Positions 42,101 to 53,680 of a DNA stretch of 54,255 bases are shown here, piece by piece. The notes under the pieces were generated by a model, which saw only the letters and a program-made list of their open reading frames with translations, made no database searches and was not told where the DNA came from. Numbering within the stretch: position 1 is the stretch's first letter; each line of letters begins with the position of its first letter. Source of the DNA: Schizophyllum amplum (lineage: Eukaryota > Basidiomycota > Agaricomycetes > Agaricales > Schizophyllaceae); NCBI GenBank assembly GCA_007026445.1, contig VDMD01000145.1:1-54255 (forward strand), read 5' to 3'. The position numbers were made by a program, and so were the translations under genes.

Positions 42101-44406
42101 TTACATGAGGTCGATGCGCGTCCCGTCCTGGTCGGCGCATTGATCCCAGACGCTGCAAGGAGGATATATGCCGTCGGGTTCATCGCCCGCGTCCTGAAGC
42201 AGTAGAGCGACTACCCCATGAGCAGGGACATCGTCCAGCGTGATATTCCTCATGGCCACGCCGTTGTCGGTATGCGCCCAGAGGTCCTGCAGGGCGCCCC
42301 CGTGGTCAACGAGGAATATTTATGGGGTCAGAGCCACTTACTCTGACGAAATATTGGTGACCTGTGGGGGTGAGCTGGATTTATCACTGGTTGATTACAT
42401 CACCGCTACGCACCAGCGTCGATCCAAGGTGACTCCGTCAGGTTGAAGAACAAGGTTGCTGGCTCGTTGAGAGTGTTGAGCTGCATACCGAAATCAGTCA
42501 CTTTTTTGGAATACAACTCGGACGACACACGAGCATGAACACGGTGCCGTTGGACGTTGTACCGCTCCAATACTGTGCTGGGTGGGTACTGTTGCTCACG
42601 AAGTCCGGCTATACGAAGGTCTGCATATCAACAGGACTGTGCGCCGTACGATGTGCGCCGCGTACGTTGATACCCCAGCGGAATGGTGAGATGCTCTCGC
42701 CGACCTCGGCGTCCTGATTGATAGCAAGGATTTCTGAGTTCGTCAGAATTTCGAGCGTCTCGTTCGTGATTGTTGACAGCTAGAGAACCTGAGGATAAGC
42801 AAGAACGACGCAAGGAGTCATCTCCCAACGCACGTCAGTGCCAATGAGCAGCGGCGACTTCATCAAGGCCCACGCCGTGAAGTGCGATTTCGATTCTTCG
42901 TAAGTCAAATTGCCGTTTCCACTTAAGTGACGGTCAAGGATAATTTAGAGAAATTTAGCCGTATCACACTCACAGCTGCAGCTGGAAGAGGGTCGGACTT
43001 CAGCGCGAGCCTTTCGTAGAATAAAACCGAACCACTGACCATGTCCAGATCGTTTCTGCCATAGAAATCAGTCGCTTGCGTGATGAAAGAATTGGCGTTG
43101 ATTATTGCAGCCAGCGAATTCCATTCGGGAGCAATATCGCCTGTCGTCTGTCGCAACACCAGTCAGCATACGATGTCGAAGAATTAGCAAAATAACGTAC
43201 ACGCCAACTCTGACCGAATCGCTTGCCCCAACTGTGCCTCTTCGATTAATGATACAGGCGAGACTGGAAGGAGGTTTACGCACAGCCAGACTTGACTCTG
43301 CACAACGTTAATCAGCAAACGTAGAGATACATCATCAGCTGGAGGCGTACCCAGCCCCATTCGCAGAGCGAGAGAACAACTGGTTTGCTGGTATTCGCTG
43401 TAAGGTTGGCGATTGCGTCGGCCATGCGCTGATACCCTGATAGAAGATAAACGAAGAATGAGGCTCGTGCACAGCCGGATGGACTCACTGCCTATGATTC
43501 CTGTGCGCGTTACGGAGTCGAAGGGGACTAAGATGGAGCATCATGGAATCGCCCAGTTTGCCACAATATACTTATCCCACTCACTGTAACAATTGTCGTA
43601 CTTCAAATAATCGAAGCCCCAATCTACAAAGAAAGTCTGGGCGTCGCGTTCTTCGTTGCCGTAGGAGCCTGCACGTGTACTGAGCGGGACACACGACGGT
43701 GTAAGCTTGAGAGGATGTAACCTGGATACCCGCCGCAAGTCAACCAGCCCGAGTCGCTGTATATGCCGGTCTGGCTGTTGATACGCTTCAGTAGAAGCAA
43801 GGTTCAAAGGCTTGATCGAGGCTTACAATCCGAGCCCATGCAGCGTATCAGTCAGGTTCTTCATACCGCGACTGAACGTATCAGGATCTTTGGGTGCGGG
43901 TGAAGTTGAGCCACGCTCCAGTCAAGGAACGTCGACGTACTTTCAACGATATAGCCTTCGTCGCTGCGGTTATGCGAGGAGTAGCAGTCGTCGATGTTGA
44001 CATAATTGTACCCGGCCGCCTAGTAGATGGCCTTAGAGTCTACGCTATGAGCGTGGAGATCGCACATGCCTGCAGACCGAGAGATTGCATCAGATGAGCA
44101 GTCTCGAGAATAAGGTCATCGTTTATATCACACTGAAAAATATCCTGATGAGCTAGAATTTTTATCGGCAGCAGGGCAATAGGTACCTGATAGGCATTCC
44201 ACGCTGAACAGGGTGTGAATATTACACAGAAGCGACGAGGAAGAACTGACTGTTGTAGCCCAACACTAGAGCAAGTTGAGTTCAAGAAAAAAAAGTAGAC
44301 GGTGTCACTAACCGGGTAAGCGCGCCACACCATTGTCGAGCGCATGAGTCTGCGTGAAGAGCAGGGCCGCCGAAATAAAGCCTGGCGAGAGCTGGGACGT
44401 GAGCAT
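42101..44406 (-). CDS. Secreted GH27 alpha-galactosidase, copy 2
   Basis: This is a second GH27 gene, tail to tail with copy 1 with 155 bases between stop codons. It starts at 44406 ([22 protein letters not shown], a signal peptide) and ends with TAA at 42103-42101. It is intact when spliced: [88 protein letters not shown] with the nucleophile, [20 protein letters not shown] with the acid/base, [20 protein letters not shown] and [12 protein letters not shown]. It keeps the 15-, 17- and 8-base exons of copy 1 but lacks the introns next to both catalytic aspartates, and has one intron of its own inside SQVWL|WGKRF. The intron at 44069-44020 has a GC donor (GCATGT). Its closer fit to [13 protein letters not shown] suggests it keeps the more typical sequence. 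Confidence 0.88.
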
Positions 44407-45165
44407 CTTCACCCACTCAGCTGTATCAGTCGTGTACGTCGAGCTCTTTTATATACAGCACCGAAGAAGCTCCGCACGGGCTGTGAATGGATCGCGCGGA
44501 CCGTACAGCACTCTGCGTTATACAGCGGCGGCGCACGAGACCCATGTTTGGACGCCTGGCTCCATGCAGGACGCTCGTTCCGCCCCGGAGTATAGCGTCC
44601 CTTGAATGCCCATGCGAGTCATCCGCAAGTCATCTGAATGGCCTGGAGGCTGGGCGAACGCGCATACGGCACAGAGAACCACAATCACCTATTGCATTTT
44701 ACAGATACAAGTACCGCCTGACCTGAACAAGCCTGACCGATCGTAGTCTTCTGCATAAAGAGAGGGTTCGGCGAAAGTGGAGGACGCTGCAAAGGAAGGC
44801 TAACGGTCAAGGAGGAGGTCGGCGACAAGATGCGGCAGCCGGACCGCGTACAAAGCCACGTGTGGTATCGCGATCTTTCTCAATGGTCGTCCGGACTCTG
44901 CATATGCAGTAATTTTTCTGCTATCGTCGGTTCTTGCTAAGTAGTCTCTCTGCATGTTCCGGTACGCCCCTGCAGCAACGACTTCCGGACGCGTCATGAA
45001 CCACGACGCGTCGAACGCGCTGCCGAATTGACACGTGATGGCGTTGTTCAATTGGAAAGTGCTAGATCCTGATGGTCACGAATACAATAGCGCGCCTGCG
45101 TTGCCTCAAAGGCTCACCACACTCACCCTTCCTACGCATCGTTCAACCTTCAAGTCTCATTCGTT
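44407..45165. other. Divergent promoter region, alpha-galactosidase 2 / SGT1
   Basis: This 759-base gap separates head-to-head genes. An open frame of 83 codons on the minus strand (45051-44800) shows no family features and is not called. No clear TATA box was found. Confidence 0.35.
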
Positions 45166-45930
45166 ATGTCCCAACTAAGGTACGTGCTCACTACACGATT
45201 GTCCTCCACCCTCCGATCACTTACCTGTCGATTGCAGACACGAGTTCTACGAGACGGACGAGAAGCTGACGCTGTCCGTGTTCGACAAAGGTGCAGATCC
45301 CGCTGCAGTGTCCGTGGAGTTTGAGCCAAGAAAAGTGCGTGCCACAATCATGTGTCCACGTATGTTCTAACTCGATCCGCGAAGGTCCTTTACAAGAACG
45401 GGGACAAGGTGCTCGAGCTGCAGCCACTCAAAGGCCAGATAAGCCCAACGGAGTCCAACTACACGGTCGGCAAGGTCAAGATCGAGATTAGACTCGTCAA
45501 GATTGCCATCGGGCGCTGGGGAGGACTCATCGGCGACAGCCCCGATCGTACGTGCTCGCCACACCCTGTTAGACGCCCGCTGACCTATACACCCCCATCA
45601 GCATTGGCGCCCTTCCCCGCCGCGCCCCAGCCCACCGCCGAAGTCGCGCGCAAGAAGGAGCGCAAGAACTGGGACAAGCTCAGCGCGGAGGCGCTCGCCG
45701 CGGAGAAGGAGAAGTCGACCGAGGAGGATCCCAACGTCGGCGGGGACGCCACACTCAACTCTTTCTTCCAGAAAATCTTCAAGGACGCCGATCCGGACAC
45801 GCAGCGCGCGATGCTGAAGAGTTACCAGGAGAGTGGCGGCACGACTCTGAGCACGAACTGGGAGGAGGTCGGCAAGGGCAAGGTCGAGGTGAAGCCACCG
45901 CAGGGTTCGGAGTGGAAGAATTGGGGCTGA
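45166..45930 (+). CDS. SGT1: SGT1 co-chaperone, CS and SGS domains only
   Basis: Four exons (45166-45179, 45238-45334, 45385-45547, 45602-45930) encode 200 residues. The CS domain spans about residues 4-95: HEFYETDEKLTLSVFDKG, VSVEFEPRK, GQISPTESNYTVGKVKIEIRL and GRWGGLIGD. The SGS domain fills the C-terminus: KNWDKL, then LNSFFQKIFKDADPDTQRAML, then ESGGTTLSTNWEEVGKGKVE. SGT1 works with Hsp90 and Skp1 to assemble SCF ligases and kinetochore complexes; the CS domain binds Hsp90. The N-terminal TPR region found in yeast, plant and human SGT1 is missing. The first coding exon is only 14 bases and nothing upstream encodes TPRs, so this looks like a genuinely short form rather than a misread start. 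Confidence 0.9.
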
Positions 45931-46057
45931 TTAGACTGTGTGTCAATGTACTGCTGATCTCGCGTTCGATGTATTGCTGTAATAGTTGTGCTCATCTCAG
46001 AAAAGTGAAAAGAAATCTTTGAAAGGAGCCCGCCCTGTTCCCGCTGGCAAGAAGTAA

Positions 46058-46695
<638 letters not shown>

Positions 46696-46799
46696 ATTGT
46701 AGCGCTGGCTGATATACAGGCCTCCCTCTGGTTGTATACGAGACGGTGGGCCCTGCTCTTTCATCCCCACAGTGTCATTGAAATTGCACGAGCCTTGTA

Positions 46800-47100
46800 T
46801 CAACCCTGCCTCTGATGAAAACTGGGTCAGACAGACCACCCGCGCAAAGGCAAAGCCACGCACCTGCTTATGCCTGGGGTTCTTCTTGCATATCACGTAT
46901 ACCCTGCCCTTCCGCCTGACGACGTTGCACCCGTCGCACATGGGCTTCACCGAGGAGCGCACTTTCATGCCGCGCGAGAGGTCGGGTGTGCGCGTCAGCA
47001 CTGCGGTCGCGCGGTGTACGGCCGGCGTGGTTGGCGGAAACTTCGCGAAGCGCAACTGAGCCAGCATCGGCCGGGCGGCCGTCATGAGTGAGCGTAGCAT
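46800..47100 (-). CDS. Mitochondrial ribosomal protein bL36m
   Basis: Two exons, 47100-46864 and a 12-base final exon 46811-46800, encode 82 residues. An N-terminal presequence ([20 protein letters not shown]) targets mitochondria. The last 38 residues are a bL36: [20 protein letters not shown], then [18 protein letters not shown], with the Cys/Cys/Cys/His zinc ribbon intact. Splicing over the 52-base intron is needed to end in the standard RQG tail, which strongly supports the tiny last exon. The gene is divergent from the transporter at 47283. Confidence 0.93.
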
Positions 47101-47282
47101 GGCGGGCAGTCGTGCTAAGCGGTGAACGAGGGTGAAGACCGGGACTGTGAAGGTGGGTGTGAATTCGGCGTGATCGGTGGGCTTCGGTTCTTCCCGGTCC
47201 GGCGTTCCGACGACGCTGTGGCGCCGGCGAGAGCGGGAGGCTGAGCCCGATTGGGCTCATTTGTGCTCCGTTCTAAACGTCC

Positions 47283-48814
47283 ATGCCCCATCGACCGCCG
47301 GCTTTGCCGCACCTGGGGGGCGCGACCGCAATTGTCCTTTTTGTTTTTGTTCTTGCTGCATTCGTCGTAGAGAGCGAGCTCGCTCAGGTATGTGGCAAGG
47401 ACTGCAACCGTATCTATCTCCTTCCTGACCTCTCTGCAGTATGTGCAAACCACATTAGAATTTAGACAGCCGTTCTTCATATTGTGAGTGTCCTCGAAGA
47501 ATATACTGAGCTGGAAACACTCACAGCCAGGTCTGATTCAGCTATGTCGTCCATTCATCCTTCGCAATCAGCTTCCCTCTGCATCTATTGTATCTCCGAT
47601 TGACGACGAAGTACTCTGCCAATGGCATGATCAACGGTCTCAAGTTCGCAATCGCCGACCATTTAGACCCAGACAGTGTCCAAGGCTTCATAACGGGCTC
47701 CTTCCCCTACCGCAAGTTCGCCCGCCTTGTGTTGACGTTGACTCTGGGCATGACCCTACCCGGCTTGATGTGGTTCGCCGCCGTATCTCTAGCACCGTGG
47801 GTAGTATCTTGATCCACCACTCTATTGATTCACGACTTCTTCTCTTGCAGACTCAGTGACGTGACCGGTGAGTCTATCTCAGCGTAGATACGCGAAGCTA
47901 TCGAAGCTGAAGCCACTCAGCTATCTGGAACACGAACCCGTTCTTCGCCTACATCCTCACGGTCAAGCTGTACGGACTGCTATGGGAACCTCGTCGACTT
48001 GCTGGTGTCGTACTGGCCACCGCCGGTGTTATGGTGGTCGTCTACGGTGGCGCGAAGGCGCAGGACGAGACACCGGTCGCAGAAAGGACGCCCAAGATGT
48101 CTCGTGTGCTCGTTGGCGATGTTTTGACGTTGGTGGCATCGCTCGCTCAGGGGCTCTATCAGGTTCTATATAAACGCTACGCCGCCTTACCTTCCGATCC
48201 CGAGCTGCAGGAGGACGACTACGAACGCCTGAACGAGGAAGATGCTGACGCGCGGTCCGAAACGAGCAGGATAATACAAGATGAAGACGTCGTCCATCCT
48301 CCGCCGTTCGGTCTGCATCCGACTCTGTTGACCTCTCTCGTCGGATTCACGACGGGGGCCGTGCTATGGGTGGCATTCCCGATTCTCAATTTTCTGGGCA
48401 CCGAGGAGTTCAAGCTACCACCGAACTGGCACGTCGTGTCCGGGATCGCTGGGATCGCCCTGAGCGGCGTCGTGTTCAACTCCGGCTTCATGGTATGGTT
48501 ACGCTCGATACGACAAGACCCCCCTTCAACTCAGGCTTTGCCTACAGATTCTTCTTGGCGTATGGGGTCCCATCATAGCAAGCGTCGGCAGCTTGCTAAC
48601 GATAGTGCTGGTCGTTATCTCGGACGCCCTATGGGGAGCCGGGATGGAAGCATTGACGTTTTGGAGCATATCCGGGTCGACAATCATCGTCGCTGCTTTT
48701 GGAATGCTCGCGTATGATGTATACCAGAAGTCGCACCTACACAGCGCAACTTCGCACATTAAACGCACCATTCGACCTTGTTGCACGCCTCGCCAGGCGG
48801 CTAAGAAGATATGA
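47283..48814 (+). CDS. DMT-superfamily membrane transporter (SLC35F / YML018C-like)
   Basis: Six exons (47283-47387, 47440-47483, 47542-47796, 47851-47867, 47921-48492, 48548-48814) give 419 residues. About ten membrane segments are visible, among them IVLFVFVLAAFVVE, FARLVLTLTLGMTLPGLMWF, LAGVVLATAGVMVVVYGG and LTSLVGFTTGAVLWVAFPIL. FYVVHSSFAISFPLHLLYL and IWNTNPFFAYILTV are typical of the EamA-like fungal vacuolar-membrane transporters. A hydrophilic acidic loop (residues about 215-255) splits the two halves. Exon 4 is only 17 bases (LSDVT). The substrate is unknown; relatives have been linked to thiamine or nucleotide-sugar transport. The gene is convergent with PPZ. Confidence 0.85.
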
Positions 48815-49365
48815 CTCAGACAACTGACCTTCCACGGATCCATTCCCGGTCGCGGTCAACCAGAATAAGATTGTTTGTAAAGAGGCACACCAGCCTGGCG
48901 ATGGTTATAACACAAACAAGTCAACGATATCATGAGGGGCCGATATAGATAGCGAACGAGAGAGAACAGGCAGTTGACCAAAGCGAGGTGGATGCCCGGA
49001 CAATATACTACAGTTAAAACAGGCGTGTGCGTGAAGATGTAATGAGAGACGCGACGCGTATGCGAAGGCGCGCGACGATGTAAACCGTTCAGAAGACCAC
49101 TTAGCGTAGCAAGCTATCCACAAGAAGAAGAAAGGGGGGAGCGTGAGTGCCACCAAGCACTGGATAAGCAGTCAAGCAGCCTAGTATATGACGAAGCATA
49201 ACCCCGGTATCGTTTGCGTCCATCCGCGTAGGGGCTTGCCCTCGACCACATCTTCGCCGCGCCTCCAGCTATGCTACATCCATCGAGTGCTAGGTTGCAG
49301 TACTCATGACGCTATGAAGTCGCGTCAGAAGCGAAGAGCATATGATGGGTTAGGTATACCATTAC
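48815..49365. other. Intergenic 3' regions of convergent genes
   Basis: This 551-base gap lies between the stops of the transporter (plus) and PPZ (minus). It should contain both 3' UTRs. No repeat, RNA gene or convincing frame is visible. Confidence 0.35.
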
Positions 49366-51015
49366 CTACCTCTTTCTCTTTGCCTTCGTCATTTCCTTCC
49401 GCAAGGCAGCGCCGTCCAACGGCTTGAGCAACTCGAATGCGCATAGCAAATCCTCAGATACGCTGAAACGTTGCGTGAGCAATGCGGCAAGCACGTCGTC
49501 AAACGTTGCGCATACCTCATACATGCCCGTAGTTGTCGAACTCTGACGACTAGATGAGCACATAACCCGGTCGCAAACATTCCGACCCACCTCCACAGTA
49601 GTTCGGTGCACTGAACACAGTGACCAGTGTTCTGTCGTTCCAGAACTCGTACCCATCCTCGACGACCATATGCGCGCGACAGATGAGATCCATGTCATGC
49701 CTGACTAAGAACTCGTTGATGATCGCCTTCCCGAAGCAGTAGCTGACGCCGCGCTCGTTGTCTTCCCAATCTAGCGCCGTGTCCGAGGGGTCTGACCACA
49801 ACAGATCGTTGAGCAAGCCGAAGTCTGGGACGTCGGTCGGTCGTTGGATACGCTTGATGTCGTCCATGGAGTGCAGGGAGGGTGACAAGCCGCCGTGCAC
49901 ACAGAAGATCTTCGACGCGACGATGGCAGCTATAGGCAGCGCGTTGAACACATCTATGAACGTCTTCCACGTCTTGATGTTACACCGCCGTTTGCATTCA
50001 TCGTAGAAGCCGTAGACTGCCTTAACGTAAGTGGACTGTATGTGTCATGCGCTGGCAAAAGCTCACCTCGTGTGACATTGGCGCATTCGTGATTGCCCCG
50101 CAGGAGGAAGAAGTTCTCCGGATATTTGATCTTGTAGCAAAGTAACAGAAGAATGGTCTCCAGACTTTGCTTGCCGCGGTCCACGTAGTCACCGAGGAAC
50201 AAGTAATTGGACGCTGGAGGGAATCCGCACATCTCGAAGAGGCGAATGAGGTCCGAGTACTGCCCGTGCACGTCGCCGACGATCTTGACTGGAGGGGAGA
50301 GTTCTACGAGCGTCGGCTGCGCGAGGAGGACGTCGCGTGCCGCGAAACAGATCGCGCTAATCTCCGCGTTCTTGAGGCAGAGCGACTTCGAGACCTTGCC
50401 CGTGTATCCGACGTCGAGCAGTCGTGATATCATGTCGTCGACGTCGAGCTGCTTCAGCCCGTTCGCTGCCATGGCTGCGGTCGCCTTGAGTGATTCCGGA
50501 CCTTGGCTGCCGCTGTTCGTGGAACCGGGGCTGAAGGGGCCTGAGCTAGCGAGGATGGTGTTCGCGCTGGCAGGAATGTCGACCGGTGCTGGTGATTTGG
50601 GGGAGGGTTGGGGGGAAGTGGATGCTGGGGCTCCGGGTGAGGGCGGCTGGTCGGCTGGGATGCCTTTGGGGTAGGGCGATCCAGGTGTGCGCGTATCCGC
50701 GGATGCTTTCAAATCACCACTGCCTGCAGTCGCTGCTGCCCGTTGGTCTCCTGCTCCGTTCGCGGGGCCATTTGAGTGACCGTTCGGCTGTGATGAGGCA
50801 GGCGTCCCCGTCGCGCGGGAGAGCGAACCTTGGGGCGTGGCTTCGCTTGCGATGTCGTCAGATTCAGGAGAGGCATTGTCGCTGTGGCCTTCGGTCGCTC
50901 GCTCCTTCCCGCCCTTCTTCGACTTCTTAGACGGTTGTTGGCCCATCTGCGCGCCCTGCGAGCCCGGCGGTTGGGGTGACTGGGCTCTGGACTTGGACCG
51001 CTTCGACGAGAACAC
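49366..51015 (-). CDS. PPZ-type Ser/Thr protein phosphatase
   Basis: Four exons (51015-50067, 50016-49591, 49542-49516, 49462-49366) encode about 499 residues. The first 185 residues are Ser/Pro/Gly-rich and disordered, beginning basic. The PP1-like catalytic domain follows: [98 protein letters not shown] and [14 protein letters not shown], with all metal ligands present. Ppz phosphatases regulate potassium and sodium balance, cell-wall integrity and cell-cycle entry. In the small third exon one base appears missing in the CCC run (plus strand, about 49526-49528). With it, [21 protein letters not shown] reads normally; without it the frame breaks. Confidence 0.9.
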
Positions 51016-51388
51016 GGACAGAAGTGTTGGCGCCAGTTTGAACGACGGGCGAGGACAAGATGAGGAACCTGGATATGTCGTGCGCTGTCGACCACTGCAA
51101 ACACTGCCGAGGAGAGAAAGTCAAGCAAGGGCGTCTGCGAAAGTCGAAGCTGGAGAAGCCGTCGGCTCCTCCACACGCTTGGCTTTGGCCATGTTTGCAT
51201 TGAAGAGGCAACCCGGCACAAGGCCCGATATTCAGCATTAATCGGAATTTCTGATTTCTCGTGCCCAGCAAGCTTGTTCAATCCGTGTTCGCGCGAGGTA
51301 GATATACGCAGATCAAGCATGAGTGTGCATGTCATGGGCGGGCAGTGGCATAATAAGACATAGACAACAATGTACATGTACGAAGAAC
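51016..51388. other. PPZ promoter region and uS17 3' region
   Basis: This gap lies between two minus-strand genes. Short chance frames only; no promoter word stands out. Confidence 0.35.
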
Positions 51389-52116
51389 TTAGAACTTCTG
51401 GAAAGCCTTGGCTTGCGCCTTGTTCCTCGTAACCCGCAACACGTTGAAACGGACCGTCTTGGACAGTGGCCGGCATTGACCTGAGCAAAATGAGCCGGAG
51501 TCGCGTTAAGAATAGCAGCGCACGTACCAACGGTGACGATGTCGCCGACCTCAACACGGAAGGCAGGAGAAAGGTGGGCAGCAAGGTTCTTGTGCCTCTT
51601 CTCGTAACGGTCTGAGGGAGGAACATTCAGGCAGTGCACCGGCACCTAATAAGCGTAGGCGTACTGTATTTCGGGATGTAGTGGAGGTAGTCGCGGCGGA
51701 TGATGATGGTGCGCAACATTTTGGTGGAGACGACCTTGCCGGTCAGAATGCGGCCACGGATCGAGACAAGACCGACGAATGGGCACTTCTTGTCTGTTGG
51801 AATAATCGATCAGTGACCATCGGACTGCAGGCAAGGTGGCGCACCAATGTAGGTTCCGTTGATCGCCTCATTGGGGGTCTTGAAGCCCAGACCAACATCC
51901 TTGTACCACCGCTTGGTCTTTCCGCTGACCTTCTTGTTGCCTGAATCGCGGGACGCGTTAAACATGCAGATCGTACTGTCGTTAGAACGCACCCTTGGCC
52001 TTCGCGTTCTGGAACAGCGGCTGCTTCTGAAAGCCTTCTCGATCTGGAAGAGGTGGACGGTTCATAAGAATGGTGTGCGACGTCGTTACATTCGCACAAC
52101 GTACTTGCTCGGCCAT
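51389..52116 (-). CDS. RPS11: Cytosolic small-subunit ribosomal protein uS17 (S11)
   Basis: Six exons (52116-52105, 52043-51993, 51940-51845, 51793-51665, 51611-51528, 51480-51389) encode about 154 residues. Diagnostic blocks are [71 protein letters not shown] and [17 protein letters not shown]. The first coding exon is 12 bases (MAEQ). In exon 2 the expected [15 protein letters not shown] is reached only if one C is added in TTCAG near plus-strand position 52029. All other junctions keep the frame. Because this protein is essential, the missing base is probably a consensus error. The 5' ends of uS17 and the oxidase gene face each other. Confidence 0.93.
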
Positions 52117-52488
52117 GGTGATCTTGAGGACGGCGGGGGCGGCGACGGACGGAAACTTGTGAACAATATTGTACTGTGTTTACACCGATGCATGCACGTG
52201 ACGCCAACGCTGCTGTACAGTCTTTCGGGTATCACCGAAACATTCTGATGGTACCAACGACTTGCCATCATCGTTCAGAGCGATGAGCTCGAAGCGTGCG
52301 GCGCGCGTAGCATCGAAGCAATGAGAATTCGGAGCTTCAGACGACAGAACTTGTTCTTTGAGAGCGCACAACAAAAAGAGCGAAGTGCTCAAGGTCTGTC
52401 ATGTATCCGAGATATGATATGCGAGGATACGCGCTGACAATGATCGCCGTCTCGTCCAACATTCGACCTATATTTCATCCCGTTCACG
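52117..52488. promoter_or_regulatory. Shared promoter, uS17 / D-amino-acid oxidase
   Basis: This 372-base gap lies between head-to-head start codons. CCTATATTTC at about 52467-52476 lies close to the oxidase ATG. No pyrimidine-tract ribosomal-protein element stands out. Confidence 0.35.
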
Positions 52489-53680
52489 ATGTCCCCGAAG
52501 CCTCTAGTGACTGTCTGTGGTTGCGGGATTATTGGTCTCACTTCCGCTATCCGTCTTTCGCAGGCCGGATACCAGGTCACAGTCATCGCAAGGGACTTGC
52601 CTGGCGATCCCCTGCATGCAAGCTATGCGTCGACCGCAGCAGGCGCACACCATTTGTCCTTCGCTGACGATGGCGATACACGGCAGCAGGCATGGGACAA
52701 GCGTACATTCGATGTTATGATGGAAGAAGAGCAGACAGAAGGAGAGGCCAGCGCGATCCTGAAGATTCGCCAGGTAGAATACTACGCATCTGAGGGCCAG
52801 ACGCATATCAAGTTCTTTGAAAGTCTTCCAGACGTGAGTGCTCTTCATACCCTATCGACCTAGAGCTGACACAAGTGTCCATTAGTTCCGCATGCACGAG
52901 AAGAGCGAGCTACCTCCATTTGCCGTACATGCTGTATCGTTCACGTCGCTCACTATGGACACCGGCCCCTACCTTGCGAAGCTCGTTCGCCTTCTTCATG
53001 CGCTGGGCGGTACCATTCAGCGGGCGGATCTCTCGTCTCTCGCCAATGCCCTTGCCAAATGTCCAGACACGTCCATCCTCGTTAACTGCACTGCGCTCGG
53101 TTCTGCCTCCCTTACAGATGTGATGGACTCGGCGATGCATCCTCTGCGCGGACAGGTCGTTGTGCTGAACGCCCCGTGGTGTCGCAGCGAAGGTCGGACT
53201 CTGCAAGTTGGAGAGCTCGCCGCAGACGGTGGCGAAGGGGGCGAACGCACGTACATCATACCGCGCAAGAGCGGGCAGGTCGTCATCGGCGGCACGCGTG
53301 AGGCGAATGACTGGTGCGGCCTATCAACACGGTCCTGCACTGTCTATAGCTGAAGTGAGACTAGGAACGCTGAACCTCGAGTGGAGACGACAGAAGACAT
53401 CAAGCGGCGTGCGCTGATGCTCTACCCAGAACTGGTGCCAGAGGGCGCTCGTGTGCAAGGGAAACAGCCTACACCGTCGGATCTCGACACTATCGTTGAG
53501 AAGGTTGTCGTGGGCTTCCGCCCAGCGAGACATGGGGGCACGAGACTCGCGCGTGGGGAGAATCTCGTGGTTGGAGGCAGAAGCGTTCCGGTGGTACACA
53601 ACTACGGTCACTCTGGCGCTGGCTGGCAGAGCTGCTGGGGATGCGCGGAGGATGTGGTCAAACTTGTTTCCGGGCTCTGA
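52489..53680 (+). CDS. D-amino-acid oxidase (FAD-dependent)
   Basis: Three exons (52489-52833, 52886-53313, 53365-53680) encode 362 residues. The N-terminal Rossmann motif [17 protein letters not shown] binds FAD; it has Cys in the second glycine position region (GCGIIG instead of GAGIIG). [13 protein letters not shown] follows, then [36 protein letters not shown] and [27 protein letters not shown] near the C-terminus is the DAO signature. The enzyme oxidatively deaminates D-amino acids, giving keto acid, ammonia and hydrogen peroxide, usually in peroxisomes. The protein ends VSGL, which is not a standard PTS1 (SKL-type) signal, so the location is uncertain. Length is normal. Confidence 0.93.

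Noticed and set aside
42101..44406. Alpha-galactosidase copy 2 as a pseudogene
   Set aside because: At first the pieces looked broken, but with micro-exons and one GC donor all conserved blocks join in frame from signal peptide to stop.
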